This document shows positions 1 through 9,334 of a stretch of DNA of 64,000 nt, in pieces. The notes below the pieces were generated by a model, which saw only the letters and a program-made list of their open reading frames with translations, made no database searches and was not told the DNA's origin. Source of the stretch: Polyangiaceae bacterium (GTDB taxonomy: Bacteria; Myxococcota_A; Polyangia; Polyangiales; Polyangiaceae). Position 1 is the first letter of the stretch; each line of letters opens with the position of its first letter. The DNA lies in NCBI GenBank assembly GCA_013361525.1, contig JABFXY010000151.1, positions 1 through 64,000 of the forward strand, read 5' to 3'. Both the position numbers and the translations under genes were made by a program.

Positions 1-125
1 CGGGGCTCAGCTGCGGTGGGGCTCAGCTGCGGCGGGGCTCAGCTGCGGCGGGGCTCAGCTGCGGCGGGGCTCAGCTGCGGTGGGGCTCAGCTGCGGCGGG
101 GCTCAGCTGCGGCGGGGCTCAGCTG
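1..125. repeat. 16-bp tandem repeat array at the 3' end of lon
   Basis: Seven full copies and one 13-nt partial copy of CGGGGCTCAGCTGCGG run from the window edge. Copies 2 and 6 begin with T instead of C, so the array also shows a 64-bp higher-order duplication (C,T,C,C twice). Each unit contains the palindrome CAGCTG. The lon stop codon (positions 119-121, complement) lies in the last copy. The period is not a multiple of three, and no spacers separate the units. The array may continue beyond the window. Confidence 0.95.
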
Positions 126-2650
126 GCGGCGGGCGGACGGCCGCCGGGCCCTTCGATGGGGCGAGCCGCTTCGTCCGGAACCGTCGCCGGTCCGTCGCCG
201 CCCTCTTTGCGGGCGGGAACTGCGCGGTCTTCACCAATGAGCTCGCCGAAGCGGTACTCGATGACGCCGTGGCTCGGCCCGAAGCGCTTGTCCGCGTCGT
301 CGACGACGAGGGCCTCGCGCAGCACGTCGTCGACATGCTCGACGAGCACCACACGGAGCGCCGCGAGCACGCGCCGCGGGATGTCGCGCAGGTCTTTGCG
401 GTTTTCCTTCGGGATCAGGACCGTGCGGATGCGTCCGCGGTGCGCTGCGAGCAGCTTCTCTTTCAGGCCGCCGATGGGGAGCACCCGACCGCGCAACGTG
501 ACCTCACCGGTCATCGCGACGTCGTGCCGAACCGGTGCCTTCATCAACGCGCTGACGATCGCCGTGACGATCGTCACGCCGGCGCTCGGCCCGTCCTTCT
601 TTACGAAGTCCGGGAAGTGCACGTGCACGTCGACCTTCTGATGGATGTCCTCGGGCAGGCCGAGGCGCTCGAGCCGCGTGCGGACGTACGTCATCGCCGC
701 CTGCCCGCTCTCTTCCATCCCCTTTTCGACGAGGCCGGTGATCGTGATCTTGCCCTTGCCGGGATAAACCGTCGCCTCGGCCGGGAGCAAATCGCCGCCG
801 ACGCTCGTCACCGCGAGGCCCGTCACGAGGCCGACCTCGGGTTTGTCTTCGGTCTTGCCGACGCGGTACTTCGGCACGCCGAGCAGCTTCGGGATCGTCT
901 TGGCGGTGATCTCGATCGGGCGCTCTTTGCCTTCTTCGACCACCTTGCGCGCGAGCTTTCGCATGACGCTCGCGATCTCGCGCTCGAGGGAGCGAACGCC
1001 GCTCTCCTTCGTGTAGTGGTGCACGATCGTGCGCAGGGCGCCTTCGGAGAAGTCGACCGACACGTCCTCGAGCCCGCACTCTTTCTGTTGGCGCGGCACC
1101 AAGAACTTCTGCGCGATGTTGAGCTTCTCGAACTCGGTGTACCCGGAGAGGCTGATGATCTCCATGCGGTCCTGCAGGGGGACCGGGATGCCCGACAGCG
1201 AGTTCGCCGTCGTGATGAACATCACGTCGGACAGGTCGTAATCGAGATCGAGGTAGTGATCGTTGAACGCGTGGTTCTGCTCGGGGTCGAGGACCTCGAG
1301 GAGCGCCGCCGCGGGATCACCGCGGAAGTCGCTCGACATCTTGTCGACCTCGTCGAGTAGGAACACCGGGTTGCCCGTGCCGACCTTCTTCAGGCTCTGC
1401 ACGATCTTGCCGGGCAATGCGCCGATGTACGTGCGGCGATGGCCGCGAATCTCCGCCTCGTCGCGGACACCGCCGAGCGCGAGGCGCACGAACTTGCGAC
1501 CCGTCGCGCGGGCGATGCTCTTGCCCAGGCTGGTCTTGCCGACGCCCGGCGGACCGACGAAGCAGAGCACCGGGCCCTTCAGCTTCTTCGTGAGCGCCTG
1601 CACCGCGAGGTACTCGAGGATGCGCTCTTTGATCTTCTTCAGGCCGTAGTGGTCCTCTTCGAGGATCGCTTCCGCGGCTTTGAGATCGAAGCGCTCTTCC
1701 GACTTTTCGTACCAGGGAAGCTCGAGGATCCAGTCGATGTAGTTGCGGACGACCGTGGCTTCGGCGCTCGTCGGGTGCATCATCTTGAGCTTCTTCAGCT
1801 CTTTGCGCACCTTCGCGACGGCCTCCTCGCTCATCTTCTTGTTCTTGAGCGTGGCCTCGATCTCTTGGATCTCGTTTTTGAACTCGTCGCGCTCGCCGCC
1901 ACCCAGCTCCTTCTGGATGGCCTGCATTTGCTCGTTTAGGTAGTACTCCTTCTGCGTCTTCTCCATCTGCTTCTTGACGCGGGAGCGGATCTTCTTCTCC
2001 ACCTGGAGGATCTCGACCTCGGCCTGCATCAGCTCGATGAGGCGTTCGAGGCGGATCTTGGCGTCCGGCGTTTCGAGCAGATTCTGCCGATCGGCGAGCT
2101 TGATCGTCGGCAGGTTGGCGATGACGGTGTCGGCGAGGCGCGCAGCGTCGTCGATCGTCTGCACGCTGACGATGACCTCCGGCGCGATCTTCTTGTTGAG
2201 CTTCACGTACATCTCGAACGTGGAGCTCACGCTGCGCATCAGCGCCTCGATCTCGACGCCGTCGTGCGCGACCTCGGGGACGTCTTCGTAGTCGACCGAG
2301 AAGAACGGCTCGGTCTGCAGGTAGCGCTTGATGCGGGCGCGCCGGCGGCCCTCGACGGTGACGCGAACCGTCCCGTCGGGGAGCCGAAGGAGCTGCATGA
2401 TGATGCCGACCGCGCCGACCGCGAAGATATCCTCCGGGGCGGGCTCGTTCGTCTTCGCGTGCTTCTGCGCCGCGAGGAAGATCTCCTTGTTCTTCTCTTT
2501 GGCCATCGCCTCGTCGAGCGCCGCGATCGACTTCTCGCGGCCGACGAACAGCTGCGTGACCATATGGGGGAAGATGATGATGTCCCTGAGCGGGACGAGA
2601 GGAATGCTCCTCTCCGAACCCCCACGTCCGCGATCGTTCTTAAAGAACAT
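119..2650 (-). CDS. lon: ATP-dependent Lon protease
   Basis: Cytoplasmic AAA+ Ser-Lys protease that degrades misfolded and short-lived regulatory proteins. The N-terminal LON domain starts near residue 15 ([17 protein letters not shown]). Walker A GPPGVGKT is at 366-373, catalytic Ser689 lies in DGPSAGV, and the catalytic Lys lies in GGLKEKLL at about 730-732. At 843 aa it is full length. I prefer the ATG at 2650 (MFFKND) to the in-frame ATG at 2677, because AAGG lies upstream and, from memory, myxobacterial LonD-type proteins begin MFF. It is the last gene of tig-clpP-clpX-lon, 71 bp after clpX. Its tail ([10 protein letters not shown]) runs into the 16-bp repeat, so repeat changes could alter the C-terminus. 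Confidence 0.97.
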   Translation of the reverse strand: MFFKNDRGRGGSERSIPLVPLRDIIIFPHMVTQLFVGREKSIAALDEAMAKEKNKEIFLAAQKHAKTNEPAPEDIFAVGAVGIIMQLLRLPDGTVRVTVEGRRRARIKRYLQTEPFFSVDYEDVPEVAHDGVEIEALMRSVSSTFEMYVKLNKKIAPEVIVSVQTIDDAARLADTVIANLPTIKLADRQNLLETPDAKIRLERLIELMQAEVEILQVEKKIRSRVKKQMEKTQKEYYLNEQMQAIQKELGGGERDEFKNEIQEIEATLKNKKMSEEAVAKVRKELKKLKMMHPTSAEATVVRNYIDWILELPWYEKSEERFDLKAAEAILEEDHYGLKKIKERILEYLAVQALTKKLKGPVLCFVGPPGVGKTSLGKSIARATGRKFVRLALGGVRDEAEIRGHRRTYIGALPGKIVQSLKKVGTGNPVFLLDEVDKMSSDFRGDPAAALLEVLDPEQNHAFNDHYLDLDYDLSDVMFITTANSLSGIPVPLQDRMEIISLSGYTEFEKLNIAQKFLVPRQQKECGLEDVSVDFSEGALRTIVHHYTKESGVRSLEREIASVMRKLARKVVEEGKERPIEITAKTIPKLLGVPKYRVGKTEDKPEVGLVTGLAVTSVGGDLLPAEATVYPGKGKITITGLVEKGMEESGQAAMTYVRTRLERLGLPEDIHQKVDVHVHFPDFVKKDGPSAGVTIVTAIVSALMKAPVRHDVAMTGEVTLRGRVLPIGGLKEKLLAAHRGRIRTVLIPKENRKDLRDIPRRVLAALRVVLVEHVDDVLREALVVDDADKRFGPSHGVIEYRFGELIGEDRAVPARKEGGDGPATVPDEAARPIEGPGGRPPAAS

Positions 2651-2721
2651 TCCCGCCTTGTTGCGCCGGGAGATCATGCCCGGCGCGTCGAGTCACTGTC
2701 GGAACCGGCAGCCAGCCCCCG

Positions 2722-3984
2722 CTAGGCGAGCTCGGCTTCTTTCTCTTTGCTGTACACGATGATCGGCGCTTCACCGCGCTGGATCACTTCCTCGTTCACG
2801 ACGACTTCCTTCACGCCGGTGCGCGACGGAACTTCGTACATGATGTCGAGCATCGCGTTCTCGAGGATGGCTCGGAGACCACGGGCGCCGCTGTGGCGCT
2901 CGAGCGCCTGACGAGCGACGGCGACGAGCGCGCCCCTCGTGAACTTCAGCTTCACCTGATCCATCTCGAAGAGGCGCTGGTACTGCTTCACGAGGCTGTT
3001 CTTCGGCTTGGTGAGGATGTCGACGAGCGCGTCCTCGTTGAGCTCGTGCAGCGTCGCGACGATCGGCAATCGTCCGATGAACTCCGGAATGAGTCCGAAC
3101 TTGAGGAGATCCTCCGGCTGCACTTGGCCGAGCAGCTCGCCGAGCTTCATCTCCTTCTTCGATCGGACGTTGGAACCGAAGCCGATGGCGCTCTGCCCGA
3201 TACGGCGCTGGATGATCTGATCCAGACCGACGAACGCGCCGCCGCAGATGAAGAGGATGTTCGTCGTGTCGACCTGCAGGAAATCCTGCTGAGGGTGCTT
3301 GCGCCCGCCCTTCGGGGGAACGTTCGCGATCGTGCCCTCGATGATCTTGAGCAGGGCCTGCTGCACGCCTTCGCCGGAGACGTCGCGCGTGATGCTCGGG
3401 TTGTCGCTCTTGCGGCTGATCTTGTCGATCTCGTCGATGTAGACGATGCCGCGCTGGGCGCGCTCGACGTCGTGATCCGCGTTCTGCAGGAGCTGAACGA
3501 TGATGTTCTCGACGTCCTCACCGACGTAGCCCGCTTCGGTCAGCGTGGTCGCGTCCGCGATCGCGAACGGCACGTTGATGATCTTCGCGAGCGTCTGCGC
3601 GAGGAGCGTCTTACCGCTGCCGGTCGGCCCGAGCAGAAGGATGTTGGACTTCTGCAGCTCGACGTCGTTCGCGCTGACCTTGGAGTCGATGCGCTTGTAG
3701 TGGTTGTGAACGGCGACCGCGAGAATCTTCTTCGCGCGGTCCTGGCCGACGACATACTCGTCGAGGATCGTCTTGATCTCCGACGGCTTCGGGATCGGGG
3801 TCGAGCCCGCAGTGGGCTCTTCCTTCTCGACCTCCTCGGCGATGATGTCGTTGCACAGGCCGATGCACTCGTCGCAGATGTACACCGTTGGCCCGGCAAT
3901 GAGCTTCTTCACCTCTTTCTGGGATTTCCCGCAGAAAGAGCAGCTCAAGTTCCCGCTACCGTGATCGTCCCGCCTTCGCTCCAC
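2722..3984 (-). CDS. clpX: ClpX, ATPase subunit of ClpXP
   Basis: AAA+ unfoldase that recognises substrates and threads them into ClpP. The N-terminal zinc-binding domain has the C4 set Cys15, Cys18, Cys37 and Cys40 (CSFC and CDEC). Walker A GPTGSGKT is at 119-126 and Walker B is in [10 protein letters not shown]. At 420 aa it is the usual length. The start is GTG at 3984, supported by GAGGG five bases upstream. It lies 126 bp downstream of clpP on the same strand, in the standard order. Confidence 0.98.
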   Translation of the reverse strand: MERRRDDHGSGNLSCSFCGKSQKEVKKLIAGPTVYICDECIGLCNDIIAEEVEKEEPTAGSTPIPKPSEIKTILDEYVVGQDRAKKILAVAVHNHYKRIDSKVSANDVELQKSNILLLGPTGSGKTLLAQTLAKIINVPFAIADATTLTEAGYVGEDVENIIVQLLQNADHDVERAQRGIVYIDEIDKISRKSDNPSITRDVSGEGVQQALLKIIEGTIANVPPKGGRKHPQQDFLQVDTTNILFICGGAFVGLDQIIQRRIGQSAIGFGSNVRSKKEMKLGELLGQVQPEDLLKFGLIPEFIGRLPIVATLHELNEDALVDILTKPKNSLVKQYQRLFEMDQVKLKFTRGALVAVARQALERHSGARGLRAILENAMLDIMYEVPSRTGVKEVVVNEEVIQRGEAPIIVYSKEKEAELA

Positions 3985-4110
3985 GTTACCCTCGCAGACC
4001 AGCGATAGCTCGACGCTCGGAGTCTAGACCCCGTCGCCCGGCACGGCAAGATAGGCCCCTGCACGTCCGATCGATGTCGATGACGCTGTCCCCAACCACT
4101 ACTACTCCAG

Positions 4111-4806
4111 TCATTTCGTCGTCTTGTCGGTCGGGAGCTTGTCGCGCCGCGGGATGACCTCGTCGATCAGGCCGTAGTCCTTCGCTTCCGACGCCGTGAG
4201 GTAGAAGTCACGGTCGATGTCCTTGGAGATCTGGTCGCGCGGCTTACCGGTCGCATCGACGAGGATGTCGACGATGAGATCCTTGAGGCGCTTGATCTCG
4301 CGAGCCTGGATTTCGATGTCGGTGGCCTGACCGCGCGCGCCGCCGAGCGGCTGGTGAACCATGATGCGCGCGTTCGGAAGCGCATAGCGGCGCTTCTTGT
4401 GGCCGGCGGCGAGGAGAACTGCACCCATCGAGGCCGCCTGGCCGATGCAGATCGTCGAGACGGCGCAGTGGACGTACTGCATCGTGTCGTAGATACCGAT
4501 GCCGCTCGTGACGACGCCGCCGGGGCTGTTCACGTAGAGCTGGACGTCCTTGTCCGGATCCTCGCTGTCGAGGAAGAGCAGCTGCGCGATGACCGCGTTA
4601 CAGACGAAGTCGTCGATCTCGGTGCCGAGAAAGACAATGCGGTCCTTCAGGAGGCGGCTGAAGATGTGCCACTCGCGCTCGCCTCGGTGGGTGACCTCGG
4701 TGACGCTCGGGATGATGTAGCCAAGCTCGCGCTCGCGGTGTGCGAGCTGCTCGCCGTTGGCCTCGAGAAACTGCATCGCTTGCGTACGGTTTTCGATTCG
4801 TCGCAT
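4111..4806 (-). CDS. clpP: ClpP serine protease subunit
   Basis: Proteolytic subunit of ClpXP that forms a tetradecameric chamber. The catalytic triad is visible: Ser126 in GQAASMGA, His151 in MVHQPLGG and Asp200 in [11 protein letters not shown]. The substrate-groove motif SPGG is at 94-97. At 231 aa it is slightly longer than E. coli ClpP because of an N-terminal extension ([18 protein letters not shown]), part of which may be removed by processing. The ATG at 4806 follows GAGGACGAG. A 9-bp hairpin lies about 30 bp upstream (4835-4861). Confidence 0.97.
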   Translation of the reverse strand: MRRIENRTQAMQFLEANGEQLAHRERELGYIIPSVTEVTHRGEREWHIFSRLLKDRIVFLGTEIDDFVCNAVIAQLLFLDSEDPDKDVQLYVNSPGGVVTSGIGIYDTMQYVHCAVSTICIGQAASMGAVLLAAGHKKRRYALPNARIMVHQPLGGARGQATDIEIQAREIKRLKDLIVDILVDATGKPRDQISKDIDRDFYLTASEAKDYGLIDEVIPRRDKLPTDKTTK

Positions 4807-4834
4807 CTCGTCCTCGTCGCCTCTCCTCGACAGC

Positions 4835-4861
4835 GGCTACCGAAGAAAATCCTCGGTAGCC
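4835..4861 (-). promoter_or_regulatory. Hairpin in the tig-clpP gap
   Basis: Perfect inverted repeat GGCTACCGA / TCGGTAGCC with a 9-nt A/T-rich loop, about 30 bp upstream of the clpP start. There is no T-run after the stem on the minus strand, so it is not a standard intrinsic terminator. It could be a 5' leader structure of clpP mRNA, a processing site or an operator. Confidence 0.5.
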
Positions 4862-4920
4862 CGGCGCAAAGCTATAGCAGCCCCTCCGCCCGTTGCACGC
4901 TGAGAAGGGTGCTCGCTTAC

Positions 4921-6192
4921 TCAGTCTTCTTCGGTGACCTTCGCTGCGTTCTCGAGAAGATCGAGGATCTTGTCCTCGAGGATCATCGCGATGAGCATCT
5001 CGCGCTTCTTCGGATCGCGGTATTCGGCCTTCACCTTCGCGACGTTCTTGCCCGTCTGCTCGGCGAGCTCGCCGTAACCCTTCTCGATGTCGTCGTTGTC
5101 GACCTTGATCGCCTTGATCTTGGCGATCTCGGCCATCAACAGGCCCGCGCGGACCTTGATCTCCGCATCCGCACGAACGCGCGCTCGGAGGTCGGGCGTC
5201 GCATCTAGGCGCTGCCCGGCGCGGCGCGCCGACTGGAGGAGCTCGCGCTCCGTCGCGGAGGCCTGCTGCTCGACGAGGCTCGGCGGCACGGGGATCGGGT
5301 TGGACTTGCAGAGCTCGACGACGAGCTGCTCGGCGACCTGCTCCGACTGGCGCTGCTTCGCGACCTTCTCGAGGCGGTCGACGATGCTCTTCTTCAGGCC
5401 GTCGAGGTTCTCGTACTCGCCGCAGTCCTTCGCGAACTCGTCGTCGAGCGACGGCAGGATGCGCTCCTTGATCTCTTTGACGGTGAGCTTGAAGGTGCCC
5501 GTTTTGCCGCGGAGATCCTGCGCCGGGTGGTTCGGGGGGAAGCTCACCTCGACGTCGCGCGTGTCGCCCACGCCGGCGCCGGTCAGCGCTTCCTCGATCT
5601 CCTTCATCGTCTCGCCGTTGCCGAGCTCGGTCGTGATCGACTGCTCGCCGGAGGCGTGGGGGACGCCCGCGACCTCGAGGCGGAACGTGACGGCGACGGA
5701 GTCGCCCTTCTTCGCGGGACGCTCCGGGTCGGGCGCCTGGAGGGTCGAGTGCTCGCGGCGAAGGCGCTCGAGCTCCGCGTCGACGGCGGCGTCCTCGATC
5801 TTGATCTTCTTCTTCTTCACCTCGAGGCCTTCGAACTTCACCTCGGCGACGTCCGGCCGAACCTCGAAACGAGCCTTGTAGCTGAAGGGCTGATCCGGCG
5901 TGAGCTCCGCGGGGGCGATGGCAGGCTTCGAGAGCGGCTGCACCGACTGCTCCGCGATCGCTTGATCGAGCGTCTCGTCGACGAGTCGCTGCGCGACGTC
6001 CGCGTGGATGCGCGGCCCGTACAGGTGCATCACGACCTGCTTCGGCGCTTTGCCCGGTCGGTAGCCACGCACGCGCGCGGTGCGCGTCACGGCGGCAACG
6101 GCCTTCTCGACCTCGACCTTGACCTTGTCGGCGGGGACCTCGACGGAGAACTCGACGACGACGGGAGAGAGCTTCTCGACGGAGACTTGCAT
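4921..6192 (-). CDS. tig: Trigger factor, ribosome-associated chaperone and peptidyl-prolyl isomerase
   Basis: Binds nascent chains at the ribosome exit tunnel. The N-terminal ribosome-binding signature is GYRPGKAP at residues 43-50. The central FKBP-like PPIase domain (KKGDSVAVTFRLEV onward) and the helical C-terminal arms follow. The frame stays open to 6363, but homology begins at MQVSVEKLSPVVVEF, so I place the start at the ATG at 6192, giving 423 aa, near the E. coli length of 432. No strong Shine-Dalgarno is visible at this ATG. It is the first gene of the tig-clpP-clpX-lon run. Confidence 0.96.
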   Translation of the reverse strand: MQVSVEKLSPVVVEFSVEVPADKVKVEVEKAVAAVTRTARVRGYRPGKAPKQVVMHLYGPRIHADVAQRLVDETLDQAIAEQSVQPLSKPAIAPAELTPDQPFSYKARFEVRPDVAEVKFEGLEVKKKKIKIEDAAVDAELERLRREHSTLQAPDPERPAKKGDSVAVTFRLEVAGVPHASGEQSITTELGNGETMKEIEEALTGAGVGDTRDVEVSFPPNHPAQDLRGKTGTFKLTVKEIKERILPSLDDEFAKDCGEYENLDGLKKSIVDRLEKVAKQRQSEQVAEQLVVELCKSNPIPVPPSLVEQQASATERELLQSARRAGQRLDATPDLRARVRADAEIKVRAGLLMAEIAKIKAIKVDNDDIEKGYGELAEQTGKNVAKVKAEYRDPKKREMLIAMILEDKILDLLENAAKVTEED

Positions 6193-6361
6193 TGGAGCGG
6201 GGCGGAATAGACGGTCAGGGGTCCGGGCGCAAATCGAAACAGGAGATTTTCGGGCCCCGGCCAGGGGGCGGCAGGGTCGCGACGAGGCCGCTGCACGGGG
6301 TGCCTGCAGCTGGGCTGATAGCCGGTGCGCCTGCCCTTGCCCACGCCTCGGGCCGAGCATC

Positions 6362-6401
6362 AAAAAATCGCCCCTGGTGCGGGAGGCGTCCGCACCAGGG
6401 G
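6362..6401 (-). terminator. Intrinsic terminator of the 56-aa gene
   Basis: Perfect 12-bp stem CCCCTGGTGCGG (6371-6382) and CCGCACCAGGGG (6390-6401) with a 7-nt loop. On the minus strand it is followed by GATTTTTT (complement of 6362-6369). It ends transcription of the small gene at 6450-6620 and separates it from tig. Confidence 0.9.
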
Positions 6402-6449
6402 CCCAGGATCCCGGGAGGGATCAAGTCTGTTTGCGCGAGAGGGGGCCGC

Positions 6450-6620
6450 TCAGTAGCGGTCGTCGGCCATCTCGCTGAACGGATCCGCGTCGAACTCGAT
6501 TTCGGCGTCGAACGCGTTGTCCTCGACCATCTCTTCGAGGGACAAACCGACACGTCGTTCGGTGTGAATGATCTCGCGTTCGAACTCGGCGAAGTTCCGG
6601 AAAGCTTTCGGAAGCGACAT
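6450..6620 (-). CDS. 56-aa acidic small protein, unknown function
   Basis: The frame is open further upstream, but the ATG at 6620 is preceded by GAGGGAGGATTC, an excellent Shine-Dalgarno, and defines the protein MSLPKAFRNFAEFERE...EMADDRY. It is acidic, has no signal peptide or Cys, and is likely cytoplasmic. The first half is probably helical (FAEFEREIIHTERR) and the tail is rich in Asp and Glu. It has its own strong terminator at 6362-6401, so it is a monocistronic unit upstream of tig. I do not recognise the family. Confidence 0.8.
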   Translation of the reverse strand: MSLPKAFRNFAEFEREIIHTERRVGLSLEEMVEDNAFDAEIEFDADPFSEMADDRY

Positions 6621-6986
6621 GAATCCTCCCTCGTGAATGAGGACGAGCTGGGACGGCCCCGCGGCGAAGGTCAGCGCGGGTCGAAGGCGGTGGCGGTGGA
6701 AGCGCGAAGTAAGGAAGAAGCGCGAGACCGCCCCGGGCCGAGTCGGGGCGAGCTCGCAAGCGATGCGAAGGTCAGTCGGCCACGATCGTCGGTGCCGCGC
6801 CGGCCCGTGATGCGAGGGCGATGACGTCCGCCGTTCCGTGGAGCGGCAGCGTCCAGAAGGCGCGGTGCATGATTCGCTCGATCGCCGGGCCGGACTGGCC
6901 GGTGAGCGCGCCTGCCAGCTGACGGCGGAAGCCCGAAGCGCGAGCGCGGGTGATCCGCGCGTGCCCTCGGCTCGTCCGACCTGCAC

Positions 6987-7016
6987 CTACATCGGCTGAC
7001 ATGTGGGCCAATGTAG
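6987..7016. promoter_or_regulatory. Palindromic site, possible operator or hairpin
   Basis: CTACATCGGC (6987-6996) and GCCAATGTAG (7007-7016) are inverted repeats with one mismatch around a 10-nt centre containing ACATGT. It is relatively AT-rich for this genome and lies in non-coding DNA about 370 bp upstream of the small gene. It may be a regulator binding site; no partner gene is evident. Confidence 0.4.
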
Positions 7017-7140
7017 ATAGGTCTTGCGCGGTGGCCAAATTCATGCGGCCCGCTGCGTTCACTTCATGAAGCGAGGACGCGTCCGTTCGGCGTGCACGAC
7101 GCGAAGCCGGCGCGACGGACGCGTCGGAAGAGCGGGAGAA

Positions 7141-7355
7141 AACAGGAAGACGGGAACATAGGAAGTGAGAGGGAGTACGGCGGATCGACGGCCACCGGTC
7201 GGCGGGGGCGGCGCCGCGCCAGTTGGGTTGAGCGGCGGCGCCCGACAGCGCCGGCCCTCGCTGACGGAGGAGGCCCCGTCGATGTCGCGAAACTCGCGCG
7301 CGCCGCCCCGTCCTTCCCCCACCCTCCCCTTCCTGTCTTCCCGTCTTCTTGTTCC
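7141..7355. repeat. Inverted-repeat element upstream of parA
   Basis: The left arm at 7141-7175 (AACAGGAAGACGGGAACATA onward) matches the reverse complement of about 7320-7354 (AACAAGAAGACGGGAAGACA onward) with few mismatches. About 145 bp of GC-rich sequence separates the arms. Next to the right arm, reverse-complemented GGCGCG-AAG motifs resemble the elements at 36091-36255 and 42550-42651. It could form a long stem or be a degenerate interspersed element. Confidence 0.6.
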
Positions 7356-7464
7356 TCTCTCTCCCTCATTCTTCGCGCCTTCTCTCCCCTCCGCGCCTTG
7401 CGCGCCGAAGGCGCGCCCTGGACTGCACAAGCGCACTCGTGTAGGCCTGCGCCTCGAGTCCGCT

Positions 7465-8358
7465 GTGCCCCCGATCATCATCGCTGTCGCGAATCAAAAA
7501 GGCGGGGTGGGCAAGACCACCACGAGCGTCAACCTGGCGGCGAGCCTCGCCGCGGCGGAGCGCTCGGTGTTGCTCATCGACTGTGACCCGCAAGGCAACG
7601 CGACGAGCGGGCTGGGGATCGATCGGCGGAGCGTGGAGCGCTCGGTCTATGACGTGCTCCTCGGGCAGGTCTCGCTCGACGAAGCGGCGGCGCCGAGCCG
7701 CGTTCAGCGGCTGTCGATCGTGCCCGCGACGCAGGACCTCGTCGCCGCTGAGCTGGAGCTCGTCGATGCGGCCGACCGTGCGACTCGGCTTCGCGAGGCG
7801 ATCGCGCAGGCGACGGCGCCTTGCGACATCGTGATTCTCGACTGCCCGCCTTCGCTCGGCCTACTCACCGTGAACGCGCTGTCCGCGGCCGACCGGGTGC
7901 TCGTCCCGCTGCAGTGCGAGTTCTACGCGCTCGAAGGGCTCACGCACCTGATGGCGACCATCGACCGCATCAAGGCGGCGTACAACCCGACCCTCGCCTT
8001 CGAGGGCATCGTCCTCACCATGTACGACGGGCGAAACTCGCTCACGCACGAGGTCGCCGAGCAAGTTCGGGAGCACTTCCGCGTGTTTTCGACGGTCGTG
8101 CCTCGCAACGTCCGCTTGTCCGAGGCACCGTCGCACGGTGTCCCGGCGCTGCTCTACGATGCACAGTCACGTGGCGCGCAGGCGTACTTGAGCCTCGCGC
8201 GAGAGCTCCTGGAAGGGCTCCCCGCCGGCAGCGAGGTGCCCGCGCAGGCGCCGAAGAGCGGCACCAAAGAGACGCGCGCCGCGGAAGGTTCGCGCGACAA
8301 CGCGGAGCGCCCGACCACCAAAGGCGCACGCTCGCCGAAGGCCGAGGCGAAGGTTTGA
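7465..8358 (+). CDS. parA: ParA chromosome-partitioning ATPase
   Basis: Walker-type ATPase that binds DNA non-specifically and moves ParB-parS complexes to segregate origins. The deviant Walker A KGGVGKTTT is at residues 12-20. The second motif DCDPQGNATSGLG and the Walker B-like VILDCPPSLG follow. The frame is open back to 7165, but homology begins at the GTG at 7465 (PPIIIAVANQKGG), giving 297 aa. No clear Shine-Dalgarno precedes it. The C-terminal 45 residues are a Lys/Arg/Ala/Glu-rich tail beyond the usual ParA fold. parB starts 8 bp downstream. Confidence 0.96.
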   Translation: MPPIIIAVANQKGGVGKTTTSVNLAASLAAAERSVLLIDCDPQGNATSGLGIDRRSVERSVYDVLLGQVSLDEAAAPSRVQRLSIVPATQDLVAAELELVDAADRATRLREAIAQATAPCDIVILDCPPSLGLLTVNALSAADRVLVPLQCEFYALEGLTHLMATIDRIKAAYNPTLAFEGIVLTMYDGRNSLTHEVAEQVREHFRVFSTVVPRNVRLSEAPSHGVPALLYDAQSRGAQAYLSLARELLEGLPAGSEVPAQAPKSGTKETRAAEGSRDNAERPTTKGARSPKAEAKV

Positions 8359-8366
8359 TCGGCGGC

Positions 8367-9272
8367 ATGGAAAAGAAACGCGCCCTCGGACGAGGCCTCG
8401 ACGCGCTACTCCCGGTACCGGTCGCGGCAGCTCCGGCACGCACGTCTGCCTACGGCGACAAGAGCGTGTTTTCGTGCCCGGTCGAGCGGATTCATCCGCA
8501 GCCTGGTCAGCCGCGACAACACTTCGACGAAGCCGAGCTGTCGGAGCTCGAAGCGTCGATTCGCGAGCACGGCATCATCGAGCCGATCGTCGTCCGGCGC
8601 GTTCCGTCGACGACCGGCGAGGCGCACAAGGACACGTTCGAGCTCATCGCCGGCGAGCGAAGGTGGCGTGCTGCCCAGCGCGTCGGCCTGAAAGAAGTGC
8701 TCGTCGTCGTCAAAGACGTCTCGCCGAAAGCGGCGTTCGAGCTCGCCCTCGTCGAAAACCTCCAACGCGCCGACCTGAACCCGATCGAGGTCGCCGAGGC
8801 GTACGACCGCCTCCTTCGCGAGCACGAGTACACGCACGACACGCTCGCCGACCGCATGGGCAAAGAGCGCCCGACGGTGACGAATGCGCTGCGTCTCTTG
8901 AAGTTGCCGTCGACGGTGCGCTCGCTCGTGATTTCGCGCGAGCTCTCGGAGGGGCACGCCCGCGCCCTCCTCGGCGCGCCCGATGACGCGACCCTGGTCG
9001 ACCTCGCCGAGAAGACGGTTCGAGGGCGGCTACCCGTGCGCAAGGTCGAGCAGCTGGTCCGCGCCGCTCGGCAAAAGACGAAGCCCGAAGCCGCGAACGG
9101 TGATAGCGCGAAGGCGAAGAAGAGCGCGGCGGTCCGCGATCTCGAAGCGAGGCTCGCGCGCCGGCTCGGCACCCGGGTCGAGGTGCGCGACACGAACGGA
9201 TCCGGCGAGCTGTCGATCCACTACGGATCGCTCGACGAGCTCGATCGCCTCATCGCGCTCCTCGGCGCGTGA
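8367..9272 (+). CDS. parB: ParB, parS-binding CTP-dependent clamp
   Basis: Centromere-binding protein that loads and spreads at parS. The N-terminus has the common ParB start (KKRALGRGLDALL), which contacts ParA. The CTPase/ParB-N domain follows (HPQPGQPRQHF, then GERRWRAAQRVG), with the HTH region near LADRMGKERPTVTNALRLL and a C-terminal dimerisation domain. At 301 aa it is a normal length. The ATG at 8367 lies 8 bp after parA, so the two are co-transcribed. The other possible starts in this frame lie inside parA. Confidence 0.96.
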   Translation: MEKKRALGRGLDALLPVPVAAAPARTSAYGDKSVFSCPVERIHPQPGQPRQHFDEAELSELEASIREHGIIEPIVVRRVPSTTGEAHKDTFELIAGERRWRAAQRVGLKEVLVVVKDVSPKAAFELALVENLQRADLNPIEVAEAYDRLLREHEYTHDTLADRMGKERPTVTNALRLLKLPSTVRSLVISRELSEGHARALLGAPDDATLVDLAEKTVRGRLPVRKVEQLVRAARQKTKPEAANGDSAKAKKSAAVRDLEARLARRLGTRVEVRDTNGSGELSIHYGSLDELDRLIALLGA

Positions 9273-9334
9273 GGCGACGCGTCGGGTTGTGGGGCACCGC
9301 GTGAGCGGCGCCCTGTGATCGATGCGCGCGGCGG

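Larger units (their letters stand above)
6621..7464. other. Long intergenic region between the small gene and parA
   Basis: About 840 bp with no convincing gene. A minus-strand frame at 6772-7062 (96 codons) has no Shine-Dalgarno, no recognisable domain and shadow-like Arg/Ala-rich composition, so I do not call it. The region holds an imperfect palindrome at 6987-7016, an inverted repeat GACGCGTCCG (7076-7085) / CGGACGCGTC (7116-7125), and a purine tract followed by a pyrimidine tract that form the inverted-repeat element at 7141-7355. I found no parS-like site (consensus near GTTCCACGTGGAAC). Confidence 0.7.

Noticed and set aside
1-125. CRISPR-like array
   Set aside because: Repeats are contiguous with no spacers and no cas genes are near.
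80-1360. Long plus-strand frame opposite lon
   Set aside because: Arg/Asp/Val-rich shadow of lon in GC-rich DNA; no start signal or recognisable domain.
6772-7062. 96-codon minus-strand frame upstream of the small gene
   Set aside because: No Shine-Dalgarno, no domain and shadow-like composition; treated as intergenic.
7076-7125. Inverted repeat GACGCGTCCG / CGGACGCGTC as a parS site
   Set aside because: Sequence does not resemble parS; the arms are 30 bp apart.
9291-9313. Imperfect hairpin between parB and the TPR lipoprotein
   Set aside because: Mismatched stem and no T-run; could be chance in GC-rich DNA.
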